Positions 15,370 through 24,225 are shown, counted from the stretch's first letter. The stretch is 27,854 nt of DNA from CAIOTO01 sp040389165 (GCA_040389165.1 JAZKAK010000038.1:1-27854); one strand, 5' to 3'. Translations and numbers: made by a program. The notes: generated by a model from the letters alone, not told the origin.

Positions 15370-16596
15370 TCATCCGAGATCTTTTTGCAATTCCCAATGT
15401 GGAAAAGGATCGTTAAATTTTTTCCATTCATTTTTGCCTAACTTCATTTCCTCATTCGTTAGAAGGCATTCATCCAACATGGAAATAATTTTATCTTTAT
15501 TCATTTTGATGCCAATAATAACAAGCTCTTGTCTGCGATCACCATACTGATTGGGAAGCCCAGACGCATCAGAGAAATTCTTCTCAATTCCATCGAGCCA
15601 TTCTGGATTGTTTGGCCAATTTTCTTTTTCTACCGCATCCCACCATGAGCCTGCCATTTCATTGCGACAAATCGCACCCGCTTGCGACCAATTGCCTGCA
15701 AAATCAAAGCGACTGGCTAACCAGAAAATACCTTTTGAGCGAATGACACCAGGCCATTCCGTTTCAATTACGTGATAGAAGCGCTGAGGATGAAAAGGTT
15801 TTTGTGATCGATAGACGAAGCTGCTGATGCCGTATTCAATTGTTTCAGGGACATGTTCTCCGCGAAGCTCTTTTAGCCAACCTGGTGCCATGCTTGCTTT
15901 TTCAAAATCAAAAAGACCTGTTCCTAAGACTTGATTGATAGCAACTTTGCCAAATTCAGAAATAACAATACGTGCTTGGGTGTTAAACATTTTAATAATT
16001 CCAGTCAACTGATGCATGTCTTCAGGGCTTACTAAATCAACTTTATTCAAAATAATTACATCGGCAAATTCAACTTGCTCAATTAACAGATCCACGACGG
16101 TGCGCTCATCGCCTTCACTTGCTGATTCTCCTCGTTGATGAAGAAAATCTTGAGAACCATAATCTTTAAGAAAATTAAATGCATCCACGACTGTGACCAT
16201 TGTGTCAAGTGTTGCAATGTCGGATAGGCTTGTGCCGTCTTCATCTTCGAATGTAAATGTTTCAGCAACGGGAAGGGGCTCTGATATGCCTGTTGATTCA
16301 ATGAGTAAATAATCAAATCGATTTTCATTTGCAATTTTTGTGATTTCCTCAAGCAAATCTTCACGAAGTGTACAACAGATGCAACCGTTACTCATTTCAA
16401 TCAATTTTTCTTCGGTATGTCTGAGTTCTGATCCTCCATTTTTAATTAAGTCGGCGTCAATATTAACGTCTCCCATGTCGTTGACAATTACCGCAACACG
16501 AAGTCCTTCACGATTGTTTAGGATGTGATTAAGTAGCGTTGTTTTTCCCGAGCCAAGAAAGCCAGAAAGCACGGTGACGGGTAATTTTTTTGACAT
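15370..16596 (-). CDS. COG0523 (CobW/ZigA family) GTP-dependent zinc chaperone
   Basis: The 408-residue protein is a G3E-family GTPase. It has Walker A GFLGSGKTT (12-20), the metal-binding CxCC motif as GCICC (71-75), the ESTGISEP switch segment (100-107), NKVD (184-187), and a CobW C-terminal domain (about 245-400) with FHPQRFYHVIE and a Trp-rich stretch. Length and C-terminus resemble the ZigA/YciC group, which delivers zinc to client proteins under zinc shortage. No cobalamin genes lie nearby, so a cobalt role is less likely. It is transcribed away from the SPFH gene. The znuCB importer in the same window suggests zinc homeostasis is well served, but the two loci are 10 kb apart. Confidence 0.85.
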   Translation of the reverse strand: MSKKLPVTVLSGFLGSGKTTLLNHILNNREGLRVAVIVNDMGDVNIDADLIKNGGSELRHTEEKLIEMSNGCICCTLREDLLEEITKIANENRFDYLLIESTGISEPLPVAETFTFEDEDGTSLSDIATLDTMVTVVDAFNFLKDYGSQDFLHQRGESASEGDERTVVDLLIEQVEFADVIILNKVDLVSPEDMHQLTGIIKMFNTQARIVISEFGKVAINQVLGTGLFDFEKASMAPGWLKELRGEHVPETIEYGISSFVYRSQKPFHPQRFYHVIETEWPGVIRSKGIFWLASRFDFAGNWSQAGAICRNEMAGSWWDAVEKENWPNNPEWLDGIEKNFSDASGLPNQYGDRRQELVIIGIKMNKDKIISMLDECLLTNEEMKLGKNEWKKFNDPFPHWELQKDLG

Positions 16597-16878
16597 GAAG
16601 TGGCCTTAAATCTCAAATAATGATTGGAAATTGGAATATTTAGTGTGTTAGCGAAATTATGTTATAAAGTGACGCGTGTCAAGTGTTGTGTGATGAGGTG
16701 GCCGAACTTATTTCTATATTGCACGTAGGTTAATTTTAATTTTTGAATATTAGTAATTGAATACGTATAATAATAATTAAAACACGGTTTATATTGATTC
16801 GATTAACACGTAAGCTTATTAAGAATCAATGTTTTTATTAAGAGGAAAAATAGATATTTTTTTTATGACATAAATACA

Positions 16879-16938
16879 TTGATTATGAATAGTAACGTAT
16901 GGTATATTGTTTTAATTTATTTATTATGAGGTTGTTTT
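16879..16938 (+). promoter_or_regulatory. promoter and ribosome-binding site of the SPFH gene
   Basis: TTGATT (16879-16884), an 18-bp spacer and TATATT (16903-16908) form a reasonable sigma-70 type promoter. GAGG (16928-16931) lies 7 bases before the ATG at 16939. The remainder of this 342-bp divergent intergenic region (16597-16878) is AT-rich; GAAATTATGTTATAAAGTGA at 16653 loosely resembles a Zur box but is too imperfect to call. Confidence 0.55.
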
Positions 16939-17916
16939 ATGGATATAATATTTTACGTATTACCAATAGTTTTTATTGTTATTTTTATCTCGCAAACAAT
17001 ACGTGTTGTACCACAAGGATATGAATTCACTGTGGAGCGCTTTGGGCGATATACGCATACATTACGTCCTGGGTTGCATATATTGAAGCCTTTTATTGAA
17101 AGAATAGGTGCTAGAGTCAGTGTCATGGAGACAGTGCTTGAGGTGCCATCACAAGATGTAATCACCAGAGATAACGCCGCCGTCACCGTTGATGGAATTG
17201 TCTTCTTTCAAATTATGGATGTGGCAAAATCTGTTTATGAAGTTGCAAATATTAAAGTTGCAATTTTAGCCATGACGATGACCAATATCCGTACCGTCAT
17301 GGGATCAATGGATTTAGATGAATTGCTGTCTCAACGTGGTGCAATTAATGCTCGCTTGCTTGGTGTTGTGGATGATGCCACGAGCCCATGGGGACTTAAG
17401 GTGACGCGTATTGAGATTAAGGATATCAGGCCTCCACGTGACTTAGTTGAATCTATGGGGCGTCAGATGAAAGCAGAGCGTGATAAGCGTGCGACAATTC
17501 TTGAAGCTGAGGGAGAACGTCAATCGGCTGTATTAAAAGCAGAAGGCGCTCGCCAATCATCAATTTTAGAAGCCGAAGGTGAGAAGCAATCAATGATTCT
17601 AGAGGCTGAAGGCAAACGTGAAATGGCATTTCGTGAGGCTGAAGGACGTGAGCGTTTGGCAGAAGCGGAAGCATCTGCTACACGTGTATTGTCTCAGGCT
17701 ATCGGCGAAGGAAACCAGCAAGCGCTTAATTACTTTATCGCACAGAAATATGTAGAAGCACTCAAGGGTATTGCGGTTTCACCAAATCAAAAAGTGCTGA
17801 TGTTGCCTCTTGATACAGCAAATGTGATGGGTAGCATAGCTGGAATTGCTGAATTACTTTCAAAGAACGGCGTGTCCGACAAGGTGTCAACAACTATGAA
17901 ACCACGGACGCCTTAA
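16939..17916 (+). CDS. SPFH/band 7 (stomatin-like, QmcA-type) membrane protein
   Basis: SPFH proteins form large cage-like oligomers in the inner membrane and organise membrane microdomains and proteolysis. Here an N-terminal anchor (about 1-20) is followed by VVPQGYEFTVERFGRY (23-38), the SPFH domain, and a coiled coil built of five tandem 11-residue units of the form ILEAEGERQSA at 187-241. The C-terminal part carries ALNYFIAQKYVEALKGIA, typical of stomatin/QmcA relatives. Length (325) is normal. An NfeD gene follows 204 bp later, the usual partner of this family; a long inverted repeat (AACGACCA/TGGTCGTT) lies in between. Confidence in the family is high; the client is unknown. Confidence 0.93.
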   Translation: MDIIFYVLPIVFIVIFISQTIRVVPQGYEFTVERFGRYTHTLRPGLHILKPFIERIGARVSVMETVLEVPSQDVITRDNAAVTVDGIVFFQIMDVAKSVYEVANIKVAILAMTMTNIRTVMGSMDLDELLSQRGAINARLLGVVDDATSPWGLKVTRIEIKDIRPPRDLVESMGRQMKAERDKRATILEAEGERQSAVLKAEGARQSSILEAEGEKQSMILEAEGKREMAFREAEGRERLAEAEASATRVLSQAIGEGNQQALNYFIAQKYVEALKGIAVSPNQKVLMLPLDTANVMGSIAGIAELLSKNGVSDKVSTTMKPRTP

Positions 17917-17931
17917 GAACTGTATTTATAT

Positions 17932-17964
17932 AACGACCAGCTTGTTTCGCAATGAGTGGTCGTT
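17932..17964 (+). repeat. inverted repeat between the SPFH and nfeD genes
   Basis: AACGACCA (17932-17939) and TGGTCGTT (17957-17964) form a perfect 8-bp stem around 17 bases, 16 bp after the SPFH stop. There is no T-run, so it may only stabilise the upstream mRNA or partially terminate before nfeD. Confidence 0.45.
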
Positions 17965-18120
17965 GCACTTAATTAATAATACCATTTTTACACAATTTCG
18001 ATTAGTGCAGTCCTCTGTAATATCTCTGCAGCGTGTATAAGTGGGAACGAACGTACCTCGAATCTTGATGTCTTACTACTCAAAACTTTTTGAAAACGTT
18101 ATAAAATGAGGAATTAAGCT

Positions 18121-18600
18121 ATGTTTAATGATTTGTCTTTGAGTCATCTAACGATTTGGCAGTGCTTCTTTGGCACTGGTATTGCGTTAATGCTGCTTGA
18201 ATTGTGTATTCCTGCGTTTTTCTTATTATGGATTGGCATAGCATGTTTGTTTACGGCTGCCACGCTAGCCATGTGGGTATTCGGCCCGATGGGGCAAATG
18301 CTGTGTTTTTTCGGATTTTCCACCATATCGTTAATTGTTGGCTATTTTGTATACGAGCGAAAGTCAACACACCAGCATTCCTCGTCTGCACTTAATAAAG
18401 GTAGTGAGCAGCTTGTTGGTCAGATTTTAACATTAGAGGAATCTTTTGGTTCTAATAACGCTGATCACACAAAATATTACGTTAATGTCAATGATACGCG
18501 TTGGGTTGTTCGCTGTGTTGATGGGGCTGTTCTTGTTGAAGGTAAGCGCGTTCGAGTCATTTCCATTAAAGGAAACACACTAATGGTAAGTTTAATTTGA
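18121..18600 (+). CDS. NfeD-like membrane protein
   Basis: The 159-residue protein has two to three hydrophobic helices (residues about 12-75, including FGTGIALMLLELCIPAFFLLWIG) followed by a soluble C-terminal domain (about 90-159, LVGQILTLEESFG...WVVRCVDGAVLVEGKRVRVISIKGNTLMV) with the OB-fold pattern of the short NfeD class (YbbK type). NfeD proteins bind and support SPFH oligomers, and the SPFH gene lies directly upstream. GAGGA precedes the ATG by 8 bases. The sequence is complete. Confidence 0.88.
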   Translation: MFNDLSLSHLTIWQCFFGTGIALMLLELCIPAFFLLWIGIACLFTAATLAMWVFGPMGQMLCFFGFSTISLIVGYFVYERKSTHQHSSSALNKGSEQLVGQILTLEESFGSNNADHTKYYVNVNDTRWVVRCVDGAVLVEGKRVRVISIKGNTLMVSLI

Positions 18601-18648
18601 GTATGGTATTATATAGCGCTTCACCTTTAAATTGAGTATAGATTCGTT

Positions 18649-18732
18649 GTCATCATGAGCCTCGTAAGAGGCGCGGTGGTCCAGGAAAACAGCCATAGGA
18701 TGGCCACACCCCTGTGGGGCTCGCCATGATGG
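18649..18732. repeat. BIME-like pair of inverted palindromic repeats
   Basis: Two REP-type units face each other. The first runs GTCATCATGAGCC (18649) to GGTGGTCCAGG (18685); the second, read on the minus strand, runs CCATCATGGCGAGCC to GTGGCCATCC. Each also contains its own small stem (GCCTC/GAGGC; CCACA/TGTGG; GCCAT/ATGGC). The pair sits between the convergent ends of nfeD and the flavoprotein gene, the usual place for REP elements, and could act as a bidirectional terminator. Confidence 0.7.
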
Positions 18733-18765
18733 AAACATAATCAAATTATATGGAGCTATGCCATA

Positions 18766-19941
18766 CTAGCAATTATTGCCTGCAGCATACCCTGATGACC
18801 ATGCCCATTGAAAGTTGTACCCCCCGAGCCATCCCGTTACGTCAACGACTTCCCCAACGAAATAAAGACCAGGGACTTTTTTGCATTCCATCGTTTTTGA
18901 CGATAACTCACTTGTATCAACACCGCCGGCAGTGACTTCAGCTTTCTGGTATCCCTCGCTACCACTAATAGGGATGTTTAGTGTATGGATACTATTAGCA
19001 ATTTTTACAAGAATATCTTTTTTAAGATCAGTTATACTTTTGTGGTAATCAGCATCGTTTGCCAGATGATCAACGAGCCGATTTGTGAGGTAGCCTTTTA
19101 AGTAATTGGCTGGTGTTTTTTTGTTGTTTTTGTCCACTACAAATTGATTTCTAAGATCAAGATTCGGTAATAAATTTATGCTAATTATCTTGTTATCAAA
19201 AGATTCTAAATAAGATGAAATTTGTAAAATAGCTGGGCCACTAAGTCCTTTGTGCGTAAATAAAATATTCTCGGTAAAGCGAGTTTCTTTGTAGTGTGTG
19301 GTGGAAAGATTGGAAACCCCACTTAGCTGTGTAAAATGTTCCCTGTGAGAATGATCGACGATTAATGGAACAAGAGCCGGCCGTGTCGGGATCAATTTAA
19401 GTCCAAATTTCTGTGCTATTCTGTAGCCAAAATCACTTGCACCAATTAATGGTATGGAAAGCCCACCGCAAGCGATAATAAGCGCGGTGCTTGTGAATGT
19501 GCCATCACTGCTTGCAATACGAAAATGATCGCTTTTCGAGACGTCATTCACATTGTAATTTGTTCTGATTTCTACGTTATTCTTTTGACAGAGATCAAGC
19601 AGCATTAATATAATTTGTTTTGAGGATCCATCGCAAAAGAGCTGTCCTAATGTTTTCTCGTGGTACGAAATCTCATACGACTCAATTAACTTAATAAAAT
19701 CGTTAGGTGAATAGCCAGCTAAAGCTGATACAATAAAATGTGGATTTTGAGAAATATAATTTTCTTTATGTGCATAGATGTTTGTAAAATTACATCTTCC
19801 TCCACCTGAAATTCTTATTTTTTCACCAATTTTGGCGGTATGTTCGATGAGTAAGGTTTTTTTTCCTCTTTTTCCTGCGGACACGGCAGCCATGAGTCCA
19901 GCTGCGCCTGCGCCGATTATTATTACATCGTAATGTGTCAT
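18766..19941 (-). CDS. HI0933/YhiN-family FAD-dependent oxidoreductase
   Basis: This flavoprotein has the dinucleotide-binding motif VIIIGAGAAGLMAA near residue 6, the family signature KIRISGGGRCNFTN (about 42-55), an internal IIACGGLSIPLIGASDFGY segment, and the C-terminal FAD-binding stretch GLYFVGEVVDVTGWLGGYNFQWAWSSG. These assign it to the HI0933/YhiN (BaiN) group of NAD(P)/FAD-dependent oxidoreductases. Length (391) is normal. The reaction of most members is unknown. It ends against nfeD across the BIME-like repeat, and its upstream neighbour is the small YdcH-like gene, 118 bp away. Confidence 0.88.
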   Translation of the reverse strand: MTHYDVIIIGAGAAGLMAAVSAGKRGKKTLLIEHTAKIGEKIRISGGGRCNFTNIYAHKENYISQNPHFIVSALAGYSPNDFIKLIESYEISYHEKTLGQLFCDGSSKQIILMLLDLCQKNNVEIRTNYNVNDVSKSDHFRIASSDGTFTSTALIIACGGLSIPLIGASDFGYRIAQKFGLKLIPTRPALVPLIVDHSHREHFTQLSGVSNLSTTHYKETRFTENILFTHKGLSGPAILQISSYLESFDNKIISINLLPNLDLRNQFVVDKNNKKTPANYLKGYLTNRLVDHLANDADYHKSITDLKKDILVKIANSIHTLNIPISGSEGYQKAEVTAGGVDTSELSSKTMECKKVPGLYFVGEVVDVTGWLGGYNFQWAWSSGYAAGNNC

Positions 19942-20059
19942 GAATTCATTTATTTTAATATAAAAGATAATTAAAGAGGAAATTAAGCTTTGGCTTACAT
20001 ATCTATTTGGTGTTTAAGATGCATGTAAGTGTCATATTAGCTAAGCCAATTATGCGGAA

Positions 20060-20275
20060 TTATGCAATGATATCTGGTTGTAAGATACTGCTAAGTTTTA
20101 GAATTTTACTTTGTAGTTGCTCTTTTTTACGATTTAATTGATAGTGTCCAAAATTTAACGTGCCTTTAGTAACACGCGGCGTTGCCTGGATTTTTTCTTC
20201 AAGTTGTACTTTCTCTGATTGAAAGCCTTTCAACCTAGATTGTAAATCTTTAAACGTATCCATATTAATAATCAT
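20060..20275 (-). CDS. small YdcH-like (DUF465) protein
   Basis: The 71-residue product is entirely helical in character and charged, with LQSRLKGFQSEKVQLEEKI and then HYQLNRKKEQLQSKILKLSSIL. It ends QPDIIA, an ending I associate with alphaproteobacterial DUF465/YdcH proteins, whose second helix carries LKKRKLxLKD. The match is by pattern only and the middle (ATPRVTKGTLNFG) is unusual. An ATG four codons in (20263) is an alternative start. It stands alone between the flavoprotein and the divergent gltX operon. Function of the family is not known. Confidence 0.6.
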   Translation of the reverse strand: MIINMDTFKDLQSRLKGFQSEKVQLEEKIQATPRVTKGTLNFGHYQLNRKKEQLQSKILKLSSILQPDIIA

Positions 20276-20365
20276 ATCGGCAACTCATTTATAAACATCT
20301 CTACTCTATAAAATGGACTTTTTTTGTGAAAAATCAAGGGGAAAAGTAAAAAAAACGTTAATAAA

Positions 20366-20387
20366 ATTCATTTTTTCTTAAATGAAT
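20366..20387. repeat. 8-bp stem inverted repeat upstream of gltX
   Basis: ATTCATTT (20366-20373) and AAATGAAT (20380-20387) are perfect inverted repeats with a 6-base spacer. It lies in the 246-bp divergent spacer, about 100 bp before a TATAGT (20487-20492) that may be the gltX -10; no good -35 is visible. Confidence 0.35.
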
Positions 20388-20521
20388 ACGGTTTCTACTG
20401 TATAACCTCATTTTTACCCATGGATTTAGTGTTTGGTATCTAAAATTAAAACGACGAAGAGTCTGTGAAAAATTCATGGAATCCATTATAGTGATTTTAA
20501 AATACATATCGAGAAATAAAC

Positions 20522-21856
20522 ATGATCAGAGTTCGTTTTGCGCCAAGTCCGACTGGGTTGCTTCATATTGGAAATGCACGTGCTGCCGTTTTGTGTTGGC
20601 TTTTTGCGCGCAGGCATGGCGGGCAATTCATGCTTCGTATTGATGATACGGATCGTGAGCGTTCAACTGAAGCGTATGCAGAAGCTATTCAGGAGGATCT
20701 GGCATGGCTGGGCCTCACACATGATCTCTTTGCAAAACAGTCTAATCGTTTTGATCGTTACACAGAGGTAATGCAAAAATTGATTGATTCCGGTCGACTT
20801 TACCCGTGTTATGAAACGCCAGAAGAGCTTGATTTCAAACGAAAGCGTCAACTTGCTAAGGGTGAACCGCCTATTTATGATCGTGCTGCTTTGTTGCTGA
20901 CACATGAAGAACGTGCAAAGTTCGAGGCTGAAGGACGAAAGCCACATTGGCGTTTCAAATTACTTCCGGGAAAAATTTCTTGGAATGATCATATTCGTGG
21001 TCCTGTTGAATTTTCAACCGACAATTTAGGTGATCAAGTGCTGGTTCGTGCTGATGGTGTCTTCCTTTATACATTAGCTTCTGTTACAGATGATATTGAT
21101 TTTGCGATTACTCATATTGTGCGTGGTGAAGATCATGTAACAAATACTGCACTTCAAATTCAACTGTTTGAGGCAATAACTGGTGCTCCATGCACGGTTG
21201 AGTTTGCTCATTTCACGATGTTCTTAGATAAAAGTGGTCAAGCTTTATCAAAACGGCTTGGTAGTCTTAGCTTGCAATCTATGCGTGAAAAAGGACTAGA
21301 GCCGATGACGATTAGCAGCTTGCTGGCGCGCCTTGGTACGTCTATGCCAATTGAGCCTGTGTTGTCATTGGATGAGCTCGCTAAGAATTTCGATTTTTCA
21401 ATCTTTAGTCGCACTGCTCCTCATTTTGATGATCGTGAATTAGATGTGCTTAATCACAAGCTATTGACGATTACCCCTTATGAACGCGTGAAAGATCGTT
21501 TGCCAATCAGCATTGATTCAACACTTTGGGGATTGATCCGCGGTAATTTAGATTCTGTATCTGATATTAGTGCGTGGAAAGATGTGTTTAGTGATGATCT
21601 TGTAATAGAAAAACACATCGATGCTGATTATTTACGTGATGCGCTGGATACATTGCCAGTAGAGCCGTGGGATATAGCCACATGGAGTCTTTGGACGAAT
21701 GTTCTAAAAGAAAAGTCGGAACGTAAGGGTAGGGCGTTATTCATGCCACTTCGTCAAGCGTTAACTGGGCACGATCATGGGCCAGAGATGAAAGATCTTT
21801 TACCTTATATTGGGTATGATCGTGCCGTTTCGCGTTTAACAAAGGCCATAGGATGA
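20522..21856 (+). CDS. gltX: glutamyl-tRNA synthetase
   Basis: GltX charges tRNA-Glu with glutamate. The class I signatures are clear: the HIGH motif as SPTGLLHIGNARAAV from residue 8, and the KMSKS loop as ALSKRLGS near residue 240. DITHIVRGEDHVTNT-type sequence (AITHIVRGEDHVTNT) lies between. The protein has 444 residues, slightly shorter than the usual 465-480, the loss being in the C-terminal anticodon-binding part. Alphaproteobacteria often carry two gltX copies, one able to charge tRNA-Gln; which one this is cannot be told here. Its stop overlaps the tmk start by 4 bp (ATGA), so the two are translated from one message. Confidence 0.95.
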   Translation: MIRVRFAPSPTGLLHIGNARAAVLCWLFARRHGGQFMLRIDDTDRERSTEAYAEAIQEDLAWLGLTHDLFAKQSNRFDRYTEVMQKLIDSGRLYPCYETPEELDFKRKRQLAKGEPPIYDRAALLLTHEERAKFEAEGRKPHWRFKLLPGKISWNDHIRGPVEFSTDNLGDQVLVRADGVFLYTLASVTDDIDFAITHIVRGEDHVTNTALQIQLFEAITGAPCTVEFAHFTMFLDKSGQALSKRLGSLSLQSMREKGLEPMTISSLLARLGTSMPIEPVLSLDELAKNFDFSIFSRTAPHFDDRELDVLNHKLLTITPYERVKDRLPISIDSTLWGLIRGNLDSVSDISAWKDVFSDDLVIEKHIDADYLRDALDTLPVEPWDIATWSLWTNVLKEKSERKGRALFMPLRQALTGHDHGPEMKDLLPYIGYDRAVSRLTKAIG

Positions 21857-22536
21857 ACTGTGCTTTGAATAGATCTAACGTAACGCAGCTCGGTCGATTC
21901 ATAACGTTCGAGGGTGGCGAAGGTTCAGGCAAAACAACTCAATCGAAGAAATTATTTGCGAAACTTGACGAGGCTGGTATTAACGTCATGTGGACACGAG
22001 AACCTGGAGGAAGCTATGGTGCCGAGGAAATTCGCTCATTGCTTGTAAAAGGGGAAGCCAATCGATGGGCATCATCAACAGAGGCACTTCTAATGTTTGC
22101 TGCGCGCGACGATCACTGGAAAACCTGGATCGAGCCGGCGCTATTGGCTGGCACATGGGTTATCTGTGATCGCTTTGCAGATTCTAGTTATGCCTATCAA
22201 GGTTATGGCAAAGGCGTGTCATTGGATTTTTTAAAGACGCTTTATCACAACACGGTGGGTAAGGTTCAACCGGATCGAACTTATTTGTTTGATGTGCCTG
22301 TAGATATTGGATTGGCGCGTGCACAGAGGCGTATGTCGCAAGATCACACGAAAGAAGATCGTTTTGAAGGCTTAGGATTGTCTTTCCATGAACGTGTGCG
22401 TACAGGATTTAAGGCATTGGCTGCTGAAGAGCCAGCGCGGTTTTTCATGCTTGATGCAACCCAATCAATTGAAACACTTGAAGCCCAGGTATGGCAGGAT
22501 GTGCAATGTTTGATTTCAGCTATAGCCCATGGTTGA
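21853..22536 (+). CDS. tmk: thymidylate kinase
   Basis: Tmk phosphorylates dTMP to dTDP. The P-loop EGGEGSGKTT lies at residues 20-29, the TREPGG motif follows, DRFADSSYAYQG carries the DR(F/Y)xxS dTMP-binding motif, and the LID region is RMSQDHTKEDRFE. The 227-residue length includes about 14 extra N-terminal residues ahead of the normal start; the ATG is fixed by its 4-bp overlap with gltX. Tmk is often followed by holB; here a small TatB-like gene begins inside its 3' end instead. Confidence 0.94.
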   Translation: MNCALNRSNVTQLGRFITFEGGEGSGKTTQSKKLFAKLDEAGINVMWTREPGGSYGAEEIRSLLVKGEANRWASSTEALLMFAARDDHWKTWIEPALLAGTWVICDRFADSSYAYQGYGKGVSLDFLKTLYHNTVGKVQPDRTYLFDVPVDIGLARAQRRMSQDHTKEDRFEGLGLSFHERVRTGFKALAAEEPARFFMLDATQSIETLEAQVWQDVQCLISAIAHG

Positions 22537-22805
22537 TTTTAGCCTTAGTTGGGCTTATTTTTTTTAGACCAGATGATTGGCAAGAATTGGCGTTTCATGC
22601 AGGTCGTTGGGTGAGACGTGTCCGTGCCTACGTGCTTGAGTGGCAGGAATATATGGAATTTACATCGGATGCTGTAGTTGGAAAAGGTGTTAATAATATA
22701 CCTGTAGTGCCGGATAAGCTTATGGTATTTCCTGCAAATGATGTGATGCTATGGTCATCTAAAGAAATGGGCGGACGGATTATTTCCGTACCGCCGAATG
22801 TTTAA
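22506..22805 (+). CDS. TatA/TatB-like small membrane protein
   Basis: The 99-residue protein starts MFDFSYSPWLILALVGLIFF, followed by RPDDWQELAFHAGRWVRRVRAYVLEWQEYMEF. A short N-terminal membrane helix with MFD start, a proline-containing hinge and a long amphipathic helix are the plan of TatB (compare MFDIGFSELLLV...GPxxLP), the Sec-independent translocation subunit. The usual FG/GP hinge is changed to FRPDD, and the tail differs. I start at 22506 because MFD is the TatB start and GGAT lies before it. It overlaps tmk by 31 bp. No tatA or tatC is nearby, so the assignment is tentative. Confidence 0.5.
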   Translation: MFDFSYSPWLILALVGLIFFRPDDWQELAFHAGRWVRRVRAYVLEWQEYMEFTSDAVVGKGVNNIPVVPDKLMVFPANDVMLWSSKEMGGRIISVPPNV

Positions 22806-22807
22806 TA

Positions 22808-22822
22808 TGGAATTCAATTCCA
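22808..22822. terminator. short palindrome after the tmk operon
   Basis: TGGAATTCAATTCCA is a near-perfect 15-bp palindrome starting 3 bp after the stop of the TatB-like gene. The stem is AT-rich and no T-run follows, so it is at most a weak terminator. Confidence 0.3.
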
Positions 22823-22940
22823 CTAAGCTGAGCACAACAAGCTTGTTTTCTTATTGGACATTGGCGGATTGGCTCTAATTCATATTATTGAGCGGGGCAT
22901 TTCTAAATTATAGCTACAAATGCTTTATTTTTCTTTCCTG

Positions 22941-22961
22941 ATGATTAAAAATCATTATAAT
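22941..22961 (+). promoter_or_regulatory. -10 element with overlapping inverted repeat, pnt operon
   Basis: A perfect TATAAT (22956-22961) lies 31 bp before the ATG of pntAA. Directly before it ATGATT-AAA-AATCAT (22941-22955) is a perfect inverted repeat that would place a bound regulator in the spacer next to the -10. No good -35 is visible, which fits an activated or regulated promoter. Confidence 0.5.
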
Positions 22962-22992
22962 GAGACCCAAGTAATTAGAACTGGTAGTGAAT

Positions 22993-24201
22993 ATGAAACT
23001 TGGCGTTTTAAAAGAATCTTATCAATATGAAAAGCGTGTTGGCTTGACGCCTGACGTTGCAAAAAAGATAAGTGATCTTGGATTTGTTGTCACCATTGAA
23101 AAAGGTGCTGGAGTTGATGCTGGATATCTTGACGACATGTATGAAAAAGCCGGCGTCACCATCGAAAAAGATCGTCAAAAAGTGCTTGCGAGCTCAGATT
23201 TTCTTGTTAGTGTTTCGCCACTCACAGCATCCGATATTGCTCTTACTAAAAAAGGTGCAACGTTATTAGGTGTTTTGAAGCCTTTTAAACATAATGATTT
23301 GCTGCCACTTTATAATGCACAAAATTTAACAACATTTTCTTTAGAAATGCTCCCCCGTATCACGCGCGCACAAACAATGGATATATTGTCTTCACAAAGC
23401 AATTTGGCTGGCTATCGCGCCGTGCTTGAGGCCGCTTTTTCCTTTGGTCGAGCGCTCCCTTTAATGATGACCGCTGCTGGTACAATCCCCGCAGCGAGAG
23501 TGCTTATATTGGGTGCTGGTGTTGCAGGATTACAAGCCATTGCAACAGCAAGGCGCTTAGGTGCTATTGTTTCTGCTTTTGATGTACGTGCTGCCGCAAA
23601 AGAACAAGTTCAAAGTTTAGGAGCAACCTTCATCGAAGTTGATGCTGCTGAAATTGGCGACGGGGCAGGTGGATATGCCAAAGAAATGAGTGATGAATAT
23701 AAAGCAGCACAAATGGAAAAACTTGCCTCCTTTATAAAAACACAGGATATTGTTATAACAACAGCGTTGATTCCAGGAAAAACTGCACCTACGTTGATCA
23801 CCGAAGAAATGGTTAAATCCATGCGTGCAAACTCTATTATTGTGGATTTGGCTTCTGAAAATGGTGGAAACTGTGTTTTGAGTGAGCACGGCAAGACAGT
23901 GACAAAACATAATGTCAAAATTCATGCTCCTGGGAATATACTTTCTGGCATAGCGGCAGATGCAAGTCAGTTTTATGCGCGAAATGTGCTCGCGTTCCTT
24001 AAGGGGATTGCAACCTTTGATGAAGGTGCTATCTCTATTGATTGGTCTGATGAAATTGTTTCGTCAACTTTGCTTACAAAAGAAGGAACAACTGTTCATC
24101 AATTTTTTAAGCAAGAAACACCTGAAGAAATAAAGCAAAAAACCAAATCGAAAGCGAAGATCAAGGTTGATATCAATAATGAAACAACTGTAGACGCATA
24201 A
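22993..24201 (+). CDS. pntAA: proton-translocating NAD(P) transhydrogenase, alpha subunit part 1
   Basis: PntAA is the soluble NAD(H)-binding domain (dI) of the transhydrogenase that uses the proton gradient to reduce NADP+ with NADH. The alanine dehydrogenase/PNT fold is visible: N-terminal ESYQYEKRVGLTPDVAKKI, the central QSNLAGYRAVLEAA loop, and the Rossmann motif GAGVAGLQAIATARRLGA. It is about 402 residues from the ATG at 22993; a GTG two codons upstream (22987) is also possible. It ends in a Lys-rich tail. pntAB follows 24 bp later, the split three-gene arrangement of Rhodospirillum and other alphaproteobacteria. Confidence 0.95.
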   Translation: MKLGVLKESYQYEKRVGLTPDVAKKISDLGFVVTIEKGAGVDAGYLDDMYEKAGVTIEKDRQKVLASSDFLVSVSPLTASDIALTKKGATLLGVLKPFKHNDLLPLYNAQNLTTFSLEMLPRITRAQTMDILSSQSNLAGYRAVLEAAFSFGRALPLMMTAAGTIPAARVLILGAGVAGLQAIATARRLGAIVSAFDVRAAAKEQVQSLGATFIEVDAAEIGDGAGGYAKEMSDEYKAAQMEKLASFIKTQDIVITTALIPGKTAPTLITEEMVKSMRANSIIVDLASENGGNCVLSEHGKTVTKHNVKIHAPGNILSGIAADASQFYARNVLAFLKGIATFDEGAISIDWSDEIVSSTLLTKEGTTVHQFFKQETPEEIKQKTKSKAKIKVDINNETTVDA

Positions 24202-24225
24202 TTTAAACATAATAGGATAAAAAAC

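Noticed and set aside
16653..16672. Zur box upstream of the COG0523 gene
   Set aside because: The TTATAA centre is symmetric but outer positions mismatch; it is too weak to call.
18649..18732. tRNA-like or cloverleaf RNA gene
   Set aside because: The stems are explained by two facing REP units; there is no anticodon arm, T-loop sequence or CCA context.
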